42,860 bases of DNA, taken from IMG/VR virus record IMGVR_UViG_3300028920_000131, positions 1 through 42,860 of that record. One strand, 5' to 3'. This DNA is from a virus. The first letter of the stretch is position 1; each line of letters starts with the position of its first letter. Both the position numbers and the translations under genes were made by a program. Shown here in pieces: positions 33,080 to 39,456 of the stretch. A model generated the notes under the pieces. The model worked only from the letters and a program-made list of their open reading frames with translations. It ran no database searches and was not told where the DNA came from.

Positions 33080-33571
33080 TTATTTATTTAGATTACTATT
33101 TATAATTTCACTAGCTTGGACTTTAGTCATTCCCTCAAGCCATAGCTCAGGCCATTTGTCCATGATTAGCTTTTTCTGTGCTGGTGTTGCCATCTCTTTT
33201 CCAGTCCCACTAGGTGCAGAGTCAGACCATTCTACAAAGTCACAGCCACTAGATTGCTTAGTCTTCCAGTCATATTTAGCAGTAGAACACTTGATGTGCT
33301 TTTTACCCTTAGCTTCAAAATAAATCAGCTTAGAACCACACTTAGGACAGGTTCTATCAGGTACATATTCAACTTCTTTCTTATAGCTTGAATATCCCCT
33401 CTTAGCCTGAGCGGTAAAGCCATTAGAGGCAAAGTACTGCTCTTGGACTGCCATTCTATTGAGTAAATCGTCCTCATCATTCCCTCTCATAGTAAACAGT
33501 ATGGGAAACCCAGCTTGAGTATTTAGAGAGTAAGTAACACTGGCTCTAGCCTCATTGAAATCATTTGCCAT
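33080..33571 (-). CDS. Zinc-ribbon protein, possible ssDNA-binding (163 aa)
   Basis: Residues 73-77 (CPKCG) and two later Cys (C95 and C110) form a topoisomerase-like zinc ribbon. The last 40 residues (ATPAQKKLIMDKW through KVQASEII) match a short helical motif seen at the end of many phage DNA-binding proteins. The N-terminal half is beta-rich. It may be an ssDNA-binding or annealing accessory next to the nuclease. Confidence 0.6.
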   Translation of the reverse strand: MANDFNEARASVTYSLNTQAGFPILFTMRGNDEDDLLNRMAVQEQYFASNGFTAQAKRGYSSYKKEVEYVPDRTCPKCGSKLIYFEAKGKKHIKCSTAKYDWKTKQSSGCDFVEWSDSAPSGTGKEMATPAQKKLIMDKWPELWLEGMTKVQASEIINSNLNK

Positions 33572-33815
33572 ATCTTTTCCTTTCTCTATTTACAATTATC
33601 TGTAAATAGCTAGTTGATAGACCATAACCGCCAGCAGACTTAGGGTAACTCAGTTCCCTGTAAGATTTGGGGTCAAAGTCTTTCTTTCTTTTTAATGCTT
33701 TTTTAACTAAGTGTTCTAGTTCTTTGTGTGATAGTTTAGAGTTCACCCATGCAGGGTCATAACCGCACTTCTCTAGAAAGATCTTAGTATTACGATAGCG
33801 TTTTTCTGGATACAT
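33561..33815 (-). CDS. Hypothetical basic protein (84 aa)
   Basis: Very basic and helical at both ends, with KALKRKKDFDPKSYRELSYP in the middle. Has a TAAGGAA ribosome binding site and its own promoter upstream (33843-33871). Overlaps the zinc-ribbon gene by 11 bases. Confidence 0.55.
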   Translation of the reverse strand: MYPEKRYRNTKIFLEKCGYDPAWVNSKLSHKELEHLVKKALKRKKDFDPKSYRELSYPKSAGGYGLSTSYLQIIVNRERKRYGK

Positions 33816-33842
33816 AGTATTCCTTAATTTAATAACACATAG

Positions 33843-33871
33843 ATTATAACAGGTTGTATAATACTATTCAA
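33843..33871 (-). promoter_or_regulatory. Internal minus-strand promoter
   Basis: On the minus strand TTGAAT (33866-33871) and TATAAT (33843-33848), 17-bp spacer. Transcription would start about 20 bases before the gene at 33815 and serve the downstream recombination-type genes. Confidence 0.65.
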
Positions 33872-33923
33872 TATCTTTAATAGCTAGATAGAATACAACC
33901 ATCCAAATTAGTACTGCAATCAT
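33864..33923 (-). CDS. Possible 19-residue membrane microprotein
   Basis: Begins at 33923 as ATGA with the upstream stop. MIAVLIWMVVFYLAIKDIE is a single hydrophobic segment with an acidic end. The overlap and composition support a real microprotein, but it is very short. Confidence 0.35.
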   Translation of the reverse strand: MIAVLIWMVVFYLAIKDIE

Positions 33924-34234
33924 ACATTTTCTCGATAGACATGAGTACCTTTCTCATTCTGTCGCTTCTTTCTTAGCATTTTAATAACTGGATTGGGTTG
34001 CCATCTTGGTTTAACCCCAAACTTTTCAGCTCTCTTTCTATCATTAGCCTGAACCATACGCCTAGCTCTGACTACAGAAGAATATGGTGGCATTTCCAAA
34101 AACTCTTGATAACTCATGGTATTCCTTGCAAAAGCATGCAATTCCATGTGCATATGCCAGAACAAAGACCTATCATCGCTTCTAGTTTCGGGATATTCCT
34201 CTAGCATATTTTGTACTAACTTGTATAATTTCAT
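33920..34234 (-). CDS. Conserved phage hypothetical protein (104 aa)
   Basis: EEYPETRSDDRSLFWHMHME followed by SVVRARRMVQ is a pattern I associate with a small, widespread phage protein of unknown role (start PxTR-x-D, then RARR). The basic C-terminus may bind nucleic acid. Coupled to both neighbours by ATGA. Confidence 0.6.
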   Translation of the reverse strand: MKLYKLVQNMLEEYPETRSDDRSLFWHMHMELHAFARNTMSYQEFLEMPPYSSVVRARRMVQANDRKRAEKFGVKPRWQPNPVIKMLRKKRQNEKGTHVYRENV

Positions 34235-34398
34235 TTGCGTGGACGGATAGTAGAGTAGAACCCTACTATCTGTCTATTTAATTTATTAAGATTTGCAATT
34301 GCTTTTTTGTTAAGTTCTTCTCGGCAGATTTCTTCGTGTTCTGCCTCAAAGTCTTGGTCATACTCACAATCGCAGATTGGACATCTAGTTATGCTCAT
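34231..34398 (-). CDS. Small zinc-knuckle protein (55 aa)
   Basis: CPICDCEYDQDFEAEHEEIC (residues 6-25) has a C-x2-C...H-x3-C zinc-finger layout. A basic helix follows. ATGA overlaps with its neighbours on both sides. Confidence 0.55.
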   Translation of the reverse strand: MSITRCPICDCEYDQDFEAEHEEICREELNKKAIANLNKLNRQIVGFYSTIRPRK

Positions 34399-34640
34399 AA
34401 TTCTGCTGGAATGCCATCTCCTTTATAGCTCCCATGTTTTTTTCTATTTTCTGACTCTGCCTCTACTATTAAAACAATGTCTTTATAGTTAAGGCACTCT
34501 CTAATGTCCCATTTAGTATTGACTAACTTTCTTATTACTTCCTCTGGTTTTTCATGAAATTGGGTAGCTAACTCCTCGACAATCCCTTGAAATTCCAAGA
34601 TCATATCATAATAATCATCTGCTAATTTTTGCTTATCCAT
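34395..34640 (-). CDS. Hypothetical helical protein (81 aa)
   Basis: Acidic, helical, with DYYDMILEFQGIVEELATQF near the start. No family. Start context ACAAATATG is shared by several genes of this block and has no strong Shine-Dalgarno. Confidence 0.55.
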   Translation of the reverse strand: MDKQKLADDYYDMILEFQGIVEELATQFHEKPEEVIRKLVNTKWDIRECLNYKDIVLIVEAESENRKKHGSYKGDGIPAEL

Positions 34641-34645
34641 ATTTG

Positions 34646-34810
34646 TTAGTTAATCTTTCTATAGATTGAAACTATTTTGTATTGTTTATAATTGACTGGC
34701 ATATCTTGTAAGAAGTCATCTAAGTCCTCTTTAGTGTCAAAATATACAGTTCTGATTTGGAGCTTACCTTTATGGATAAACTCAAAATTTAACTGAAATT
34801 TGTCCTTCAT
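34646..34810 (-). CDS. Small hypothetical protein (54 aa)
   Basis: Begins at 34810 after AAGGAGAAA, a strong ribosome binding site. Alternating pattern (FQLNFEFIHKGKLQIRTVYF) indicates a beta-sheet half, then a helix and a basic end. No family recognised. Confidence 0.5.
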   Translation of the reverse strand: MKDKFQLNFEFIHKGKLQIRTVYFDTKEDLDDFLQDMPVNYKQYKIVSIYRKIN

Positions 34811-34818
34811 TTTTCTCC

Positions 34819-35034
34819 TTAATATATATATTTTTTAATAACATCAAACTCCTTTTTGCTTAGCTCTGATATGCTGTTTATTTCGGCTTGTCGATAATCA
34901 TCTTCTATCCATTGACTATCTTCTCTTCTAATTTTTAACTCAGCCATATCTCTGCTTTCTGCCATTACTGGTGTTTGATACATATACTCATATTCTCCAT
35001 CTCTGATGGTATGAGTAACAATAAAGTATTTCAT
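34819..35034 (-). CDS. Hypothetical protein (71 aa)
   Basis: MKYFIVTHTIRDGEYEYMYQ followed by VMAESRDMAELK suggests a small beta-beta-alpha unit. GTGA-type ribosome binding site. No function known. Confidence 0.5.
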   Translation of the reverse strand: MKYFIVTHTIRDGEYEYMYQTPVMAESRDMAELKIRREDSQWIEDDYRQAEINSISELSKKEFDVIKKYIY

Positions 35035-35101
35035 TTTTTATTCACCTCACTTTCATTTTAATAATAATAATACATAAACTAAGAATAATACTGATATAAA
35101 A

Positions 35102-35257
35102 CTAATAATATCCTTTATTTTCTCCATATTCACATATAGTCATAATTAAATCTTGCAAGATCTCTTTTTCATTCATTTCAAAGATTTCACAGTCATAACT
35201 GACTTTTTCTAATAAGTTTTTTAACTTGATAGTGGCTTGTTTATTGTCCATTATCAT
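35102..35257 (-). CDS. Small hypothetical protein (51 aa)
   Basis: Starts at 35257 as ATGA with the previous stop. A helix (KQATIKLKNLLEKVSYDCEI) then an acidic helix ending in YY. No known family. The 35035-35101 stretch after it is AT-rich and empty. Confidence 0.5.
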   Translation of the reverse strand: MIMDNKQATIKLKNLLEKVSYDCEIFEMNEKEILQDLIMTICEYGENKGYY

Positions 35258-35466
35258 AAAAATTCCCCTCTTAATATAGATACTAGCGGTACTTCGTGTC
35301 TTACTAATTGGCCTAAGAATTGATGTTCAACTAGATACATTACTTGTATTATTTCATTGGCCATATTCCTAGTAACATGAATATCTACTATGGTTTCAAT
35401 GGCTTTAGCTTTATTATTGGCCTTGTATTGTTTACCAATATATTCTGGCCTAATTTTATTATCCAT
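35254..35466 (-). CDS. Hypothetical protein (70 aa)
   Basis: Small beta-rich protein (KAIETIVDIHVTRNM and IIQVMYLVEHQFLGQLV). Followed by the coupled 51-aa gene. Upstream there is a pseudoknot-capable spacer (35489-35555). Confidence 0.5.
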   Translation of the reverse strand: MDNKIRPEYIGKQYKANNKAKAIETIVDIHVTRNMANEIIQVMYLVEHQFLGQLVRHEVPLVSILRGEFL

Positions 35467-35488
35467 ATTTTTATTCTATTTATTAACT

Positions 35489-35555
35489 GATATCCCACTA
35501 CTACAGAGGTAAATAGTGGGGTATCAATCAATAAGCAAGTATCAGAGCCTCTGTA
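35489..35555. promoter_or_regulatory. H-type pseudoknot-capable spacer
   Basis: GATATCCCACTA (35489-35500) pairs with TAGTGGGGTATC (35514-35525), 12 bp with one wobble. TACAGAGG (35502-35509), in its loop, pairs with CCTCTGTA (35548-35555). The order 5'S1-5'S2-3'S1-3'S2 is that of an H-type pseudoknot. It lies between minus-strand genes, but the wobble is T-G on the plus strand, so orientation is unclear. Confidence 0.5.
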
Positions 35556-35560
35556 TTAGT

Positions 35561-35752
35561 TTATAATCTTTCTATTTTCCACCAACCTCTAATTTCCTCA
35601 TCATTTTCATCTAAATAATTTAATTCTCCTTGATTATAGCCCGCCACTATCATTTCCTTAATGTGCGTTTGTTCGCTTTCTGGCATTTCCATATCATTAT
35701 CATAGTAAAAATAATTGATATTGTGTTGTAAAATTGTTATATTTTTATTCAT
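35561..35752 (-). CDS. Hypothetical acidic protein (63 aa)
   Basis: An N-terminal strand (KNITILQHNINYFYY) is followed by an acidic loop and WWKIERL end. Its leader contains the boxA-like element and hairpin (35782-35828). No family. Confidence 0.5.
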   Translation of the reverse strand: MNKNITILQHNINYFYYDNDMEMPESEQTHIKEMIVAGYNQGELNYLDENDEEIRGWWKIERL

Positions 35753-35765
35753 ATTTATTCCCTAA

Positions 35766-35828
35766 TGCTTGCTATTGTTGATGTTAAGGAGCTAAACTTT
35801 CACATTGCAAGCGGTAAGAGTTTACCGC
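35766..35828 (-). promoter_or_regulatory. Repeated leader element 2 (hairpin plus boxA-like)
   Basis: In minus-strand order a 7-bp hairpin GCGGTAA/TTACCGC (35811-35817/35822-35828) is followed by GCTCCTTAACA (35782-35792), one base from the bacterial boxA GCTCTTTAACA. The whole stretch is similar to 37045-37107. GCTTGC/GCAAGC (35767-35772/35807-35812) can pair across it. Confidence 0.45.
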
Positions 35829-35843
35829 CTGTCATCTGAGGGG

Positions 35844-36032
35844 TTAAGATTGCATTGAACAATAAAACTTGCTAATTGCCATATCAAAATTTGATGGCTT
35901 TCTATATTCATCAGTCCACTTTTCAGTCTCATTTAAAACAAGTTTTATAATATTCTTAGTGATATATTTAGTTGTATATCCCCTTAACTCAAATTCTTTT
36001 ATTATTATTTTTATTGATTGATTGATTGTCAT
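35844..36032 (-). CDS. Hypothetical protein (62 aa)
   Basis: Very helical N-terminus (INQSIKIIIKEFELRGYTTK), basic overall. GGTGAAAAT ribosome binding site. No family recognised. Confidence 0.5.
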   Translation of the reverse strand: MTINQSIKIIIKEFELRGYTTKYITKNIIKLVLNETEKWTDEYRKPSNFDMAISKFYCSMQS

Positions 36033-36079
36033 ATATTTTCACCTATAAACTATTAGCTTATATAGTGATCTTGATTTTG

Positions 36080-36373
36080 TTAAAAGCTTTCAATAATAAA
36101 GGATTCATCATCAATCATTATTACGGTTGTCTTATCCTCTAAGTCCTCCATTGATTCTATATTGTCATAATCACTTTGTAATTCCTTTAGATTCTTATAT
36201 TCAGTGAAATCAAAACAGAAAGTAATGGGATCAAAGTCTATTTCCTGTCTTATTCCTTTCTCGTATTCCTCAAAATAATCAAATAGTGCTTCTAAACCTT
36301 CATAACTAAAATTCTCAGGCATGATATCTAGGAATCTAGAGCAGAATTGAGTTTTATTGAGTGTGATCTTCAT
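36080..36373 (-). CDS. Acidic conserved protein (97 aa)
   Basis: Contains FSYEGLEALFDYFEEYE (residues 22-38), a signature I recognise from many small acidic phage and plasmid proteins of unknown role. Asp and Glu make up roughly a quarter of it, so a DNA-mimic or anti-defence role is possible (inference). Long leader of about 110 bases. Confidence 0.6.
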   Translation of the reverse strand: MKITLNKTQFCSRFLDIMPENFSYEGLEALFDYFEEYEKGIRQEIDFDPITFCFDFTEYKNLKELQSDYDNIESMEDLEDKTTVIMIDDESFIIESF

Positions 36374-36407
36374 AGTATTTCATAAAATAGATTATTCTAT
36401 TCTATGC

Positions 36408-36453
36408 CTTGATTTTTATAATTGTCTCTAACAATCCAAACATCAGCCAACAA
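36408..36453. repeat. Repeated leader element 3 (inverted orientation)
   Basis: Read on the minus strand, TTGTTGGCTGATGTTTGGAT and TGTTAGAGACAATTAT match the plus strand of 37045-37085 with few changes. The related boxA-like text TGTCTCTAACAATCC therefore reads on the plus strand here. It lies in the leader of the acidic protein. Confidence 0.4.
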
Positions 36454-36482
36454 GATTTGATTAATGTATTTTAATTAATGCC

Positions 36483-36731
36483 TTACTTGTTTATTCCTAA
36501 TTCTCTAGCAAGGGAATAAATCTTGCTTGATAGTTTACAAAGATAATCCCTCTCTTTATATGCTTGGTCTTTAAACTCATCTGAAAAAGTTAAATTAGCA
36601 CCAGTTTTATAAATTTCTTCTAAAAAGTTTATTTTTTTAGAGATAATACTAATACTTTTATAGAATAAGTCATTTTGATCAATGATTAAATCTTTGACTA
36701 TCTCATATTGTTTTTGTAAGTTTCTTTTCAT
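36483..36731 (-). CDS. Helical hypothetical protein (82 aa)
   Basis: Almost all helix (LQKQYEIVKDLIIDQNDLFY at the start, ending SLARELGINK). Coiled-coil-like. ATG one base from the upstream stop. No family. Confidence 0.5.
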   Translation of the reverse strand: MKRNLQKQYEIVKDLIIDQNDLFYKSISIISKKINFLEEIYKTGANLTFSDEFKDQAYKERDYLCKLSSKIYSLARELGINK

Positions 36732-36732
36732 A

Positions 36733-37035
36733 TTATTTATTCAAATCAGTGAGTATATATTCTCCTGACTTGATTTTTTCCTGTATTTCTTTTTTACTTG
36801 ATGTTCCTAAAAACTGATTGAGATATTTCAAGGTGGTTCTTGAATAATCCCAGTAATTAATATCTAAATAGATTTGATTTATATATTTATTCTCTGGTTT
36901 ATAATCTAGTCTTTTTGCTTTGGCAATTATAGATTTATAACTTTGAAAATAAACATTCCATTTATCATCTACTATAATATATTGATTTGCCACTGGTCGT
37001 CCTGATCGTGGACTTATCATATTTGATACTTTCAT
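36733..37035 (-). CDS. Hypothetical protein (100 aa)
   Basis: ISPRSGRPVANQYIIVDDKW near the N-terminus opens a small beta unit, then an aromatic segment (YFQSYKSIIAKAKR) and a basic helix. A pattern of a small phage protein of unknown role. Leader (37036-37120) carries the boxA-like element. Confidence 0.55.
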   Translation of the reverse strand: MKVSNMISPRSGRPVANQYIIVDDKWNVYFQSYKSIIAKAKRLDYKPENKYINQIYLDINYWDYSRTTLKYLNQFLGTSSKKEIQEKIKSGEYILTDLNK

Positions 37036-37044
37036 ATTTGTATC

Positions 37045-37107
37045 TTATTGGCTTGTGTTTGAATTGTTAAAGAGCTTAATTTATACATTAGAAGGGATAT
37101 AAGTCCC
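37045..37107 (-). promoter_or_regulatory. Repeated leader element 1 with boxA-like sequence
   Basis: In minus-strand order a small hairpin (GGGA 37094-37097/TCCC 37104-37107) is followed by GCTCTTTAACAATT (37062-37075), which is the E. coli rrn boxA core. Hairpin then boxA is the order in rRNA leaders, where NusB/S10 bind for antitermination. It is in the leader of the second gene of the early operon. Confidence 0.45.
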
Positions 37108-37120
37108 CTCTATCTATAAA

Positions 37121-37270
37121 CTATAATAGATCGTAATTCCCCTCTGATAACTCTTGAAAAATAACCTCTTCCATCTCTTCTATCTCTTCTAATTCGTAAC
37201 TCTTAACAGTCCTATCTTCTAACCATTGAGTAAAGTCTTCACCGTTTACTCTGTCTGTAGCTTGATACAT
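37121..37270 (-). CDS. Small acidic protein, first gene of the early operon (49 aa)
   Basis: ATG at 37270 is chosen because the longer frame would start upstream of the promoter's -10. Acidic C-terminal half (ELEEIEEMEEVIFQELSEG). It has an AAATATG start context shared with its neighbours. No family known. Confidence 0.55.
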   Translation of the reverse strand: MYQATDRVNGEDFTQWLEDRTVKSYELEEIEEMEEVIFQELSEGNYDLL

Positions 37271-37317
37271 ATTTATTCTGATAATGCTTATCAGATCCTT
37301 AACTTGATAATATATCC

Positions 37318-37346
37318 ATATTAACACGGTATACAAGGCATGTCAA
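37318..37346 (-). promoter_or_regulatory. Main promoter of the minus-strand early operon
   Basis: On the minus strand TTGACA (37341-37346), 17-bp spacer, TAATAT (37318-37323). Strong consensus. Predicted start near 37311, with a CTGATAA/TTATCAG hairpin or operator at 37278-37294 in the leader. Confidence 0.75.
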
Positions 37347-37677
37347 GTATCAATTAACAGGCACAGGCTTATCAATCCTATATTCAAAGCAAGCTAATCA
37401 TTAAGGTAATAGTGTTATTAGAAGTTATTAGATCAACGCTAGATCATGCTAGTTAGAATCCCCATATTCTATGTCTAGTAAAGTATTGTATATATAATTA
37501 AGTAGTAGTAGCTATTTATTAGTAGAGTAGTAGCCACCTCTTTTTCTTTCTTATTCTTATAATTATATTAATTAACAGAGGTAATATAGGGGGGGTAGGT
37601 AGTCAAATGACCTGATAAAATTAAAATTAGTGTATCCCTCCATCCCCAAATTTCTAATATTTTTTAGTATTTTATAC
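37347..37677. other. AT-rich divergent intergenic region, possible origin
   Basis: About 330 bases without a convincing gene between the divergent early promoter and the RHH gene. It contains the direct repeat GTTATTAGA (twice near 37408-37427), repeated CTAG-containing words (ACGCTAGATCA, TGCTAGTTAGA), AGTAGTAG runs near 37503-37536 and a G7 run near 37590. The mix of AT-rich DNA and short repeats is compatible with a replication origin, but no initiator gene is recognised. Confidence 0.35.
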
Positions 37678-37717
37678 CACAATTGTGTATTGATATAATT
37701 GTGTAATTGTGTATAAT
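37678..37717 (+). promoter_or_regulatory. Promoter and operator repeats of the RHH gene
   Basis: AATTGTGTA occurs at 37681, 37697 and 37705, and the palindrome CACAATTGTG covers 37678-37687. Two -10 boxes lie among them: TGATATAAT (37691-37699) and TATAAT (37712-37717), the latter 6 bases before the ATG at 37724. RHH proteins usually bind short repeats over their own promoter, so autoregulation is likely. Confidence 0.6.
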
Positions 37718-37723
37718 ATTTGT

Positions 37724-37954
37724 ATGATTAGAACTAACATATCCTTACCAGAAGAACTGTATGAAAGATTGCGGGAAAAAAAGTTTAGGGAAAACAGATC
37801 GTTGTCTGAGATGGTGAGAGAGGCACTAGAGGGGTATTTGTTTAAAGAAGTTAAATCTTCCCTGGAAAAAGAACAAGATGCTGTTAAAATTAGAAAAGAT
37901 ATTTGTGAACACGGCTTGCCCAAGAGTTTGTGCAAGAGGTGTATGTTCAAATGA
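37724..37954 (+). CDS. Ribbon-helix-helix regulator with C-terminal zinc knuckle (76 aa)
   Basis: The upstream in-frame GTG lies before the predicted transcription start, so ATG 37724 is used. MIRTNISLPEELYERLREKK, then NRSLSEMVREALEGYL (residues 24-39), is a CopG/Arc-type RHH dimer. The C-terminus CEHG-x6-CKRC (C62, H64, C71, C74) is a zinc knuckle, unusual for this family. First gene of the plus-strand block leading to small terminase and lysis genes; overlaps the next gene as ATGA. Confidence 0.75.
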   Translation: MIRTNISLPEELYERLREKKFRENRSLSEMVREALEGYLFKEVKSSLEKEQDAVKIRKDICEHGLPKSLCKRCMFK

Positions 37955-38766
37955 AAAAACTAGGCAAACCAGAACCTGACTCAGAGGTGGTCAATAAAGA
38001 ACCTCGTGTATTGTTAATTGGATATGGGTGGGTAGGACAGTATATGGGGAAGTATTTTAAAACTGCGGATATTGTGGATTCTAGTGGGTATGTTAAAAAG
38101 GAACATGATAATTATGATCTGGCAATTATTTCAGTTCCTACTCCAGACATGAAGGGGAAGTGTGACGCCTCAATTGTTGAGGAGGCGGTGGATAAGTATC
38201 AGGACATGGTTGATATTTTCCTGATTAAAAGTACGGTAGAGATTGGTACAAGTAGACGACTAGAGGAGAAATATCAGGCGTATGTGTGTATGTCTCCTGA
38301 GTATATTGGGGAAACCCTAGGCCATCCCCTGTTAGAGCCACGCAGAGATGCTTTTCAAATTATCGGGGGCAGTCCCAAGGCAACTGAGAGAGTGGCAGAA
38401 ATGTTTATGAAAGTTTTACACGCCTCTGCCCCCATGTTGTTAGTTAGTCATGAAGAGGCTGAAATTATCAAATATTGTGAGAATTATTGGATAACTAGAA
38501 GGGTTGATTACTGGAACGATGTACTGGAGATTTGTGATAGTTTTGATGTATCATTTACCAGGGTAAGAGAAGGAGTTGTCTTAGATCCCAGAATGGATCG
38601 TACCCACTCTAATGTTTACCGAGACAACAGGGGCTGGGCAGGAAAATGTCTGCCCAAAGATATGAACGCTCTGGCCTACTCTATGAGAAAGAGGGGCAAT
38701 CCACTCACCACCTTAGAACAATTAATTGATAAAAATAATAAACTCAGAAATGAAACTAACTCCTAA
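37951..38766 (+). CDS. Short UDP-glucose/GDP-mannose dehydrogenase-like enzyme (271 aa)
   Basis: Start ATG 37951 (ATGA). RVLLIGYGWVGQYMGKYF (19-36) is the NAD Rossmann loop, then ISVPTPD, STVEIGTSRR, SPEYIGETLGHPLL, and GWAGKCLPKD with the catalytic Cys at 233. This matches nucleotide-sugar 6-dehydrogenases, but the C-terminal nucleotide-sugar domain is missing (usual length 390-440). It could make a sugar acid for the glycan cluster, or have another role. The active-site Lys and Asn of the family (CEN-YW stretch) look partly kept. Confidence 0.75.
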   Translation: MKKLGKPEPDSEVVNKEPRVLLIGYGWVGQYMGKYFKTADIVDSSGYVKKEHDNYDLAIISVPTPDMKGKCDASIVEEAVDKYQDMVDIFLIKSTVEIGTSRRLEEKYQAYVCMSPEYIGETLGHPLLEPRRDAFQIIGGSPKATERVAEMFMKVLHASAPMLLVSHEEAEIIKYCENYWITRRVDYWNDVLEICDSFDVSFTRVREGVVLDPRMDRTHSNVYRDNRGWAGKCLPKDMNALAYSMRKRGNPLTTLEQLIDKNNKLRNETNS

Positions 38767-39187
38767 ACAACAGGCGGTCGTAGAGATAGCAGTAAATGAT
38801 GTAGCGGAGGGAAGGGGGTTAGATCTGACCGAGGCTACACGCAAGATTTACAATGTTAACGGGAAGAGAAGCGCTCAGGCCATCTCGGGCAAGAATTTAA
38901 CCAGGAAACATTTTAGGCAGGCGTTGATGAACGGATTGACCAAGAGAAATATAATCGGGGAAAATTCCAGGGTAGAAGTAGTCTTGGATCAAGGATTGGA
39001 TGCTGAGTTTAAGGGGAGACCAGATCACAAGACACGCCTAGAATATGTTAAGGAGATTAATAAGATTAGCGGGGTCTATGCGGCTGAGAAGAGAGAGACC
39101 AAGAGCATGAACCTGAATATTGATATGTCCCAAGAGGAGCTAGAGGAAAGAATTAAAAACCTTAACAAGGAGCTAAATGAACCATGA
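38750..39187 (+). CDS. Small terminase-like DNA-binding protein (145 aa)
   Basis: Start at ATG 38750 (overlaps the previous gene by 17). MKLTPKQQAVVEIAVNDVA, then a long helical HTH-like part, then DHKTRLEYVKEINKISGVYA and a C-terminal acidic coil is the order seen in Terminase_2-type small subunits. It would bind the packaging start. It is about 6.2 kb upstream of terL across the joined ends, which is unusual. Confidence 0.6.
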   Translation: MKLTPKQQAVVEIAVNDVAEGRGLDLTEATRKIYNVNGKRSAQAISGKNLTRKHFRQALMNGLTKRNIIGENSRVEVVLDQGLDAEFKGRPDHKTRLEYVKEINKISGVYAAEKRETKSMNLNIDMSQEELEERIKNLNKELNEP

Positions 39188-39371
39188 GGCTCTCGATACC
39201 GCCATTGATATTTTAAGAGACAAGGGACTTTTAAAAGATATTTGTGGCATTTTTACTTTAGAGCTTGTAGAGACTTATTTAGATCAAAGTCATGATGAAG
39301 AAACCATAAGAGATGTGCCGACTCTGTTTTGTGAGATAGTGATTCAACTACTAGAAGACGGCGTGTGTTGA
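39177..39371 (+). CDS. Small acidic hypothetical protein (64 aa)
   Basis: Helical, acidic (ALDTAIDILRDKGLLKDICG near the start), with three Cys. Overlaps the previous gene by 11 bases. A new extended -10 promoter follows inside its stop region. Confidence 0.5.
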   Translation: MNHEALDTAIDILRDKGLLKDICGIFTLELVETYLDQSHDEETIRDVPTLFCEIVIQLLEDGVC

Positions 39372-39377
39372 TATAAT
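39369..39377 (+). promoter_or_regulatory. Extended -10 promoter of lysis-type genes
   Basis: TGATATAAT (39369-39377), ATG at 39385 (7 bases later). Overlaps the TGA stop of the previous gene. Confidence 0.6.
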
Positions 39378-39384
39378 ATAAGGT

Positions 39385-39456
39385 ATGGCAGAAAATATAA
39401 CCAAGCCAGAAAAGGCGAAAACACCTCAAAAGTTAAAAAATGGCAAAAAAAAATAA
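39385..39456 (+). CDS. Leaderless 23-residue peptide or 5' part of membrane protein
   Basis: Lys/Pro-rich peptide starting MAENITKPEKAKTPQKLKNG. It ends within an A9 run and overlaps the next gene by 17 bases in the +1 frame. Removing one A from the run would join the two frames, so this may be the true N-terminus of the membrane protein, a slippage site, a leader peptide, or a sequencing error. Confidence 0.4.
   Translation: MAENITKPEKAKTPQKLKNGKKK

Noticed and set aside
37121-37336. Longer 71-aa start for the first early gene
   Set aside because: The TTG start at 37336 would lie upstream of the -10 box of the consensus promoter, so the ATG at 37270 was used.
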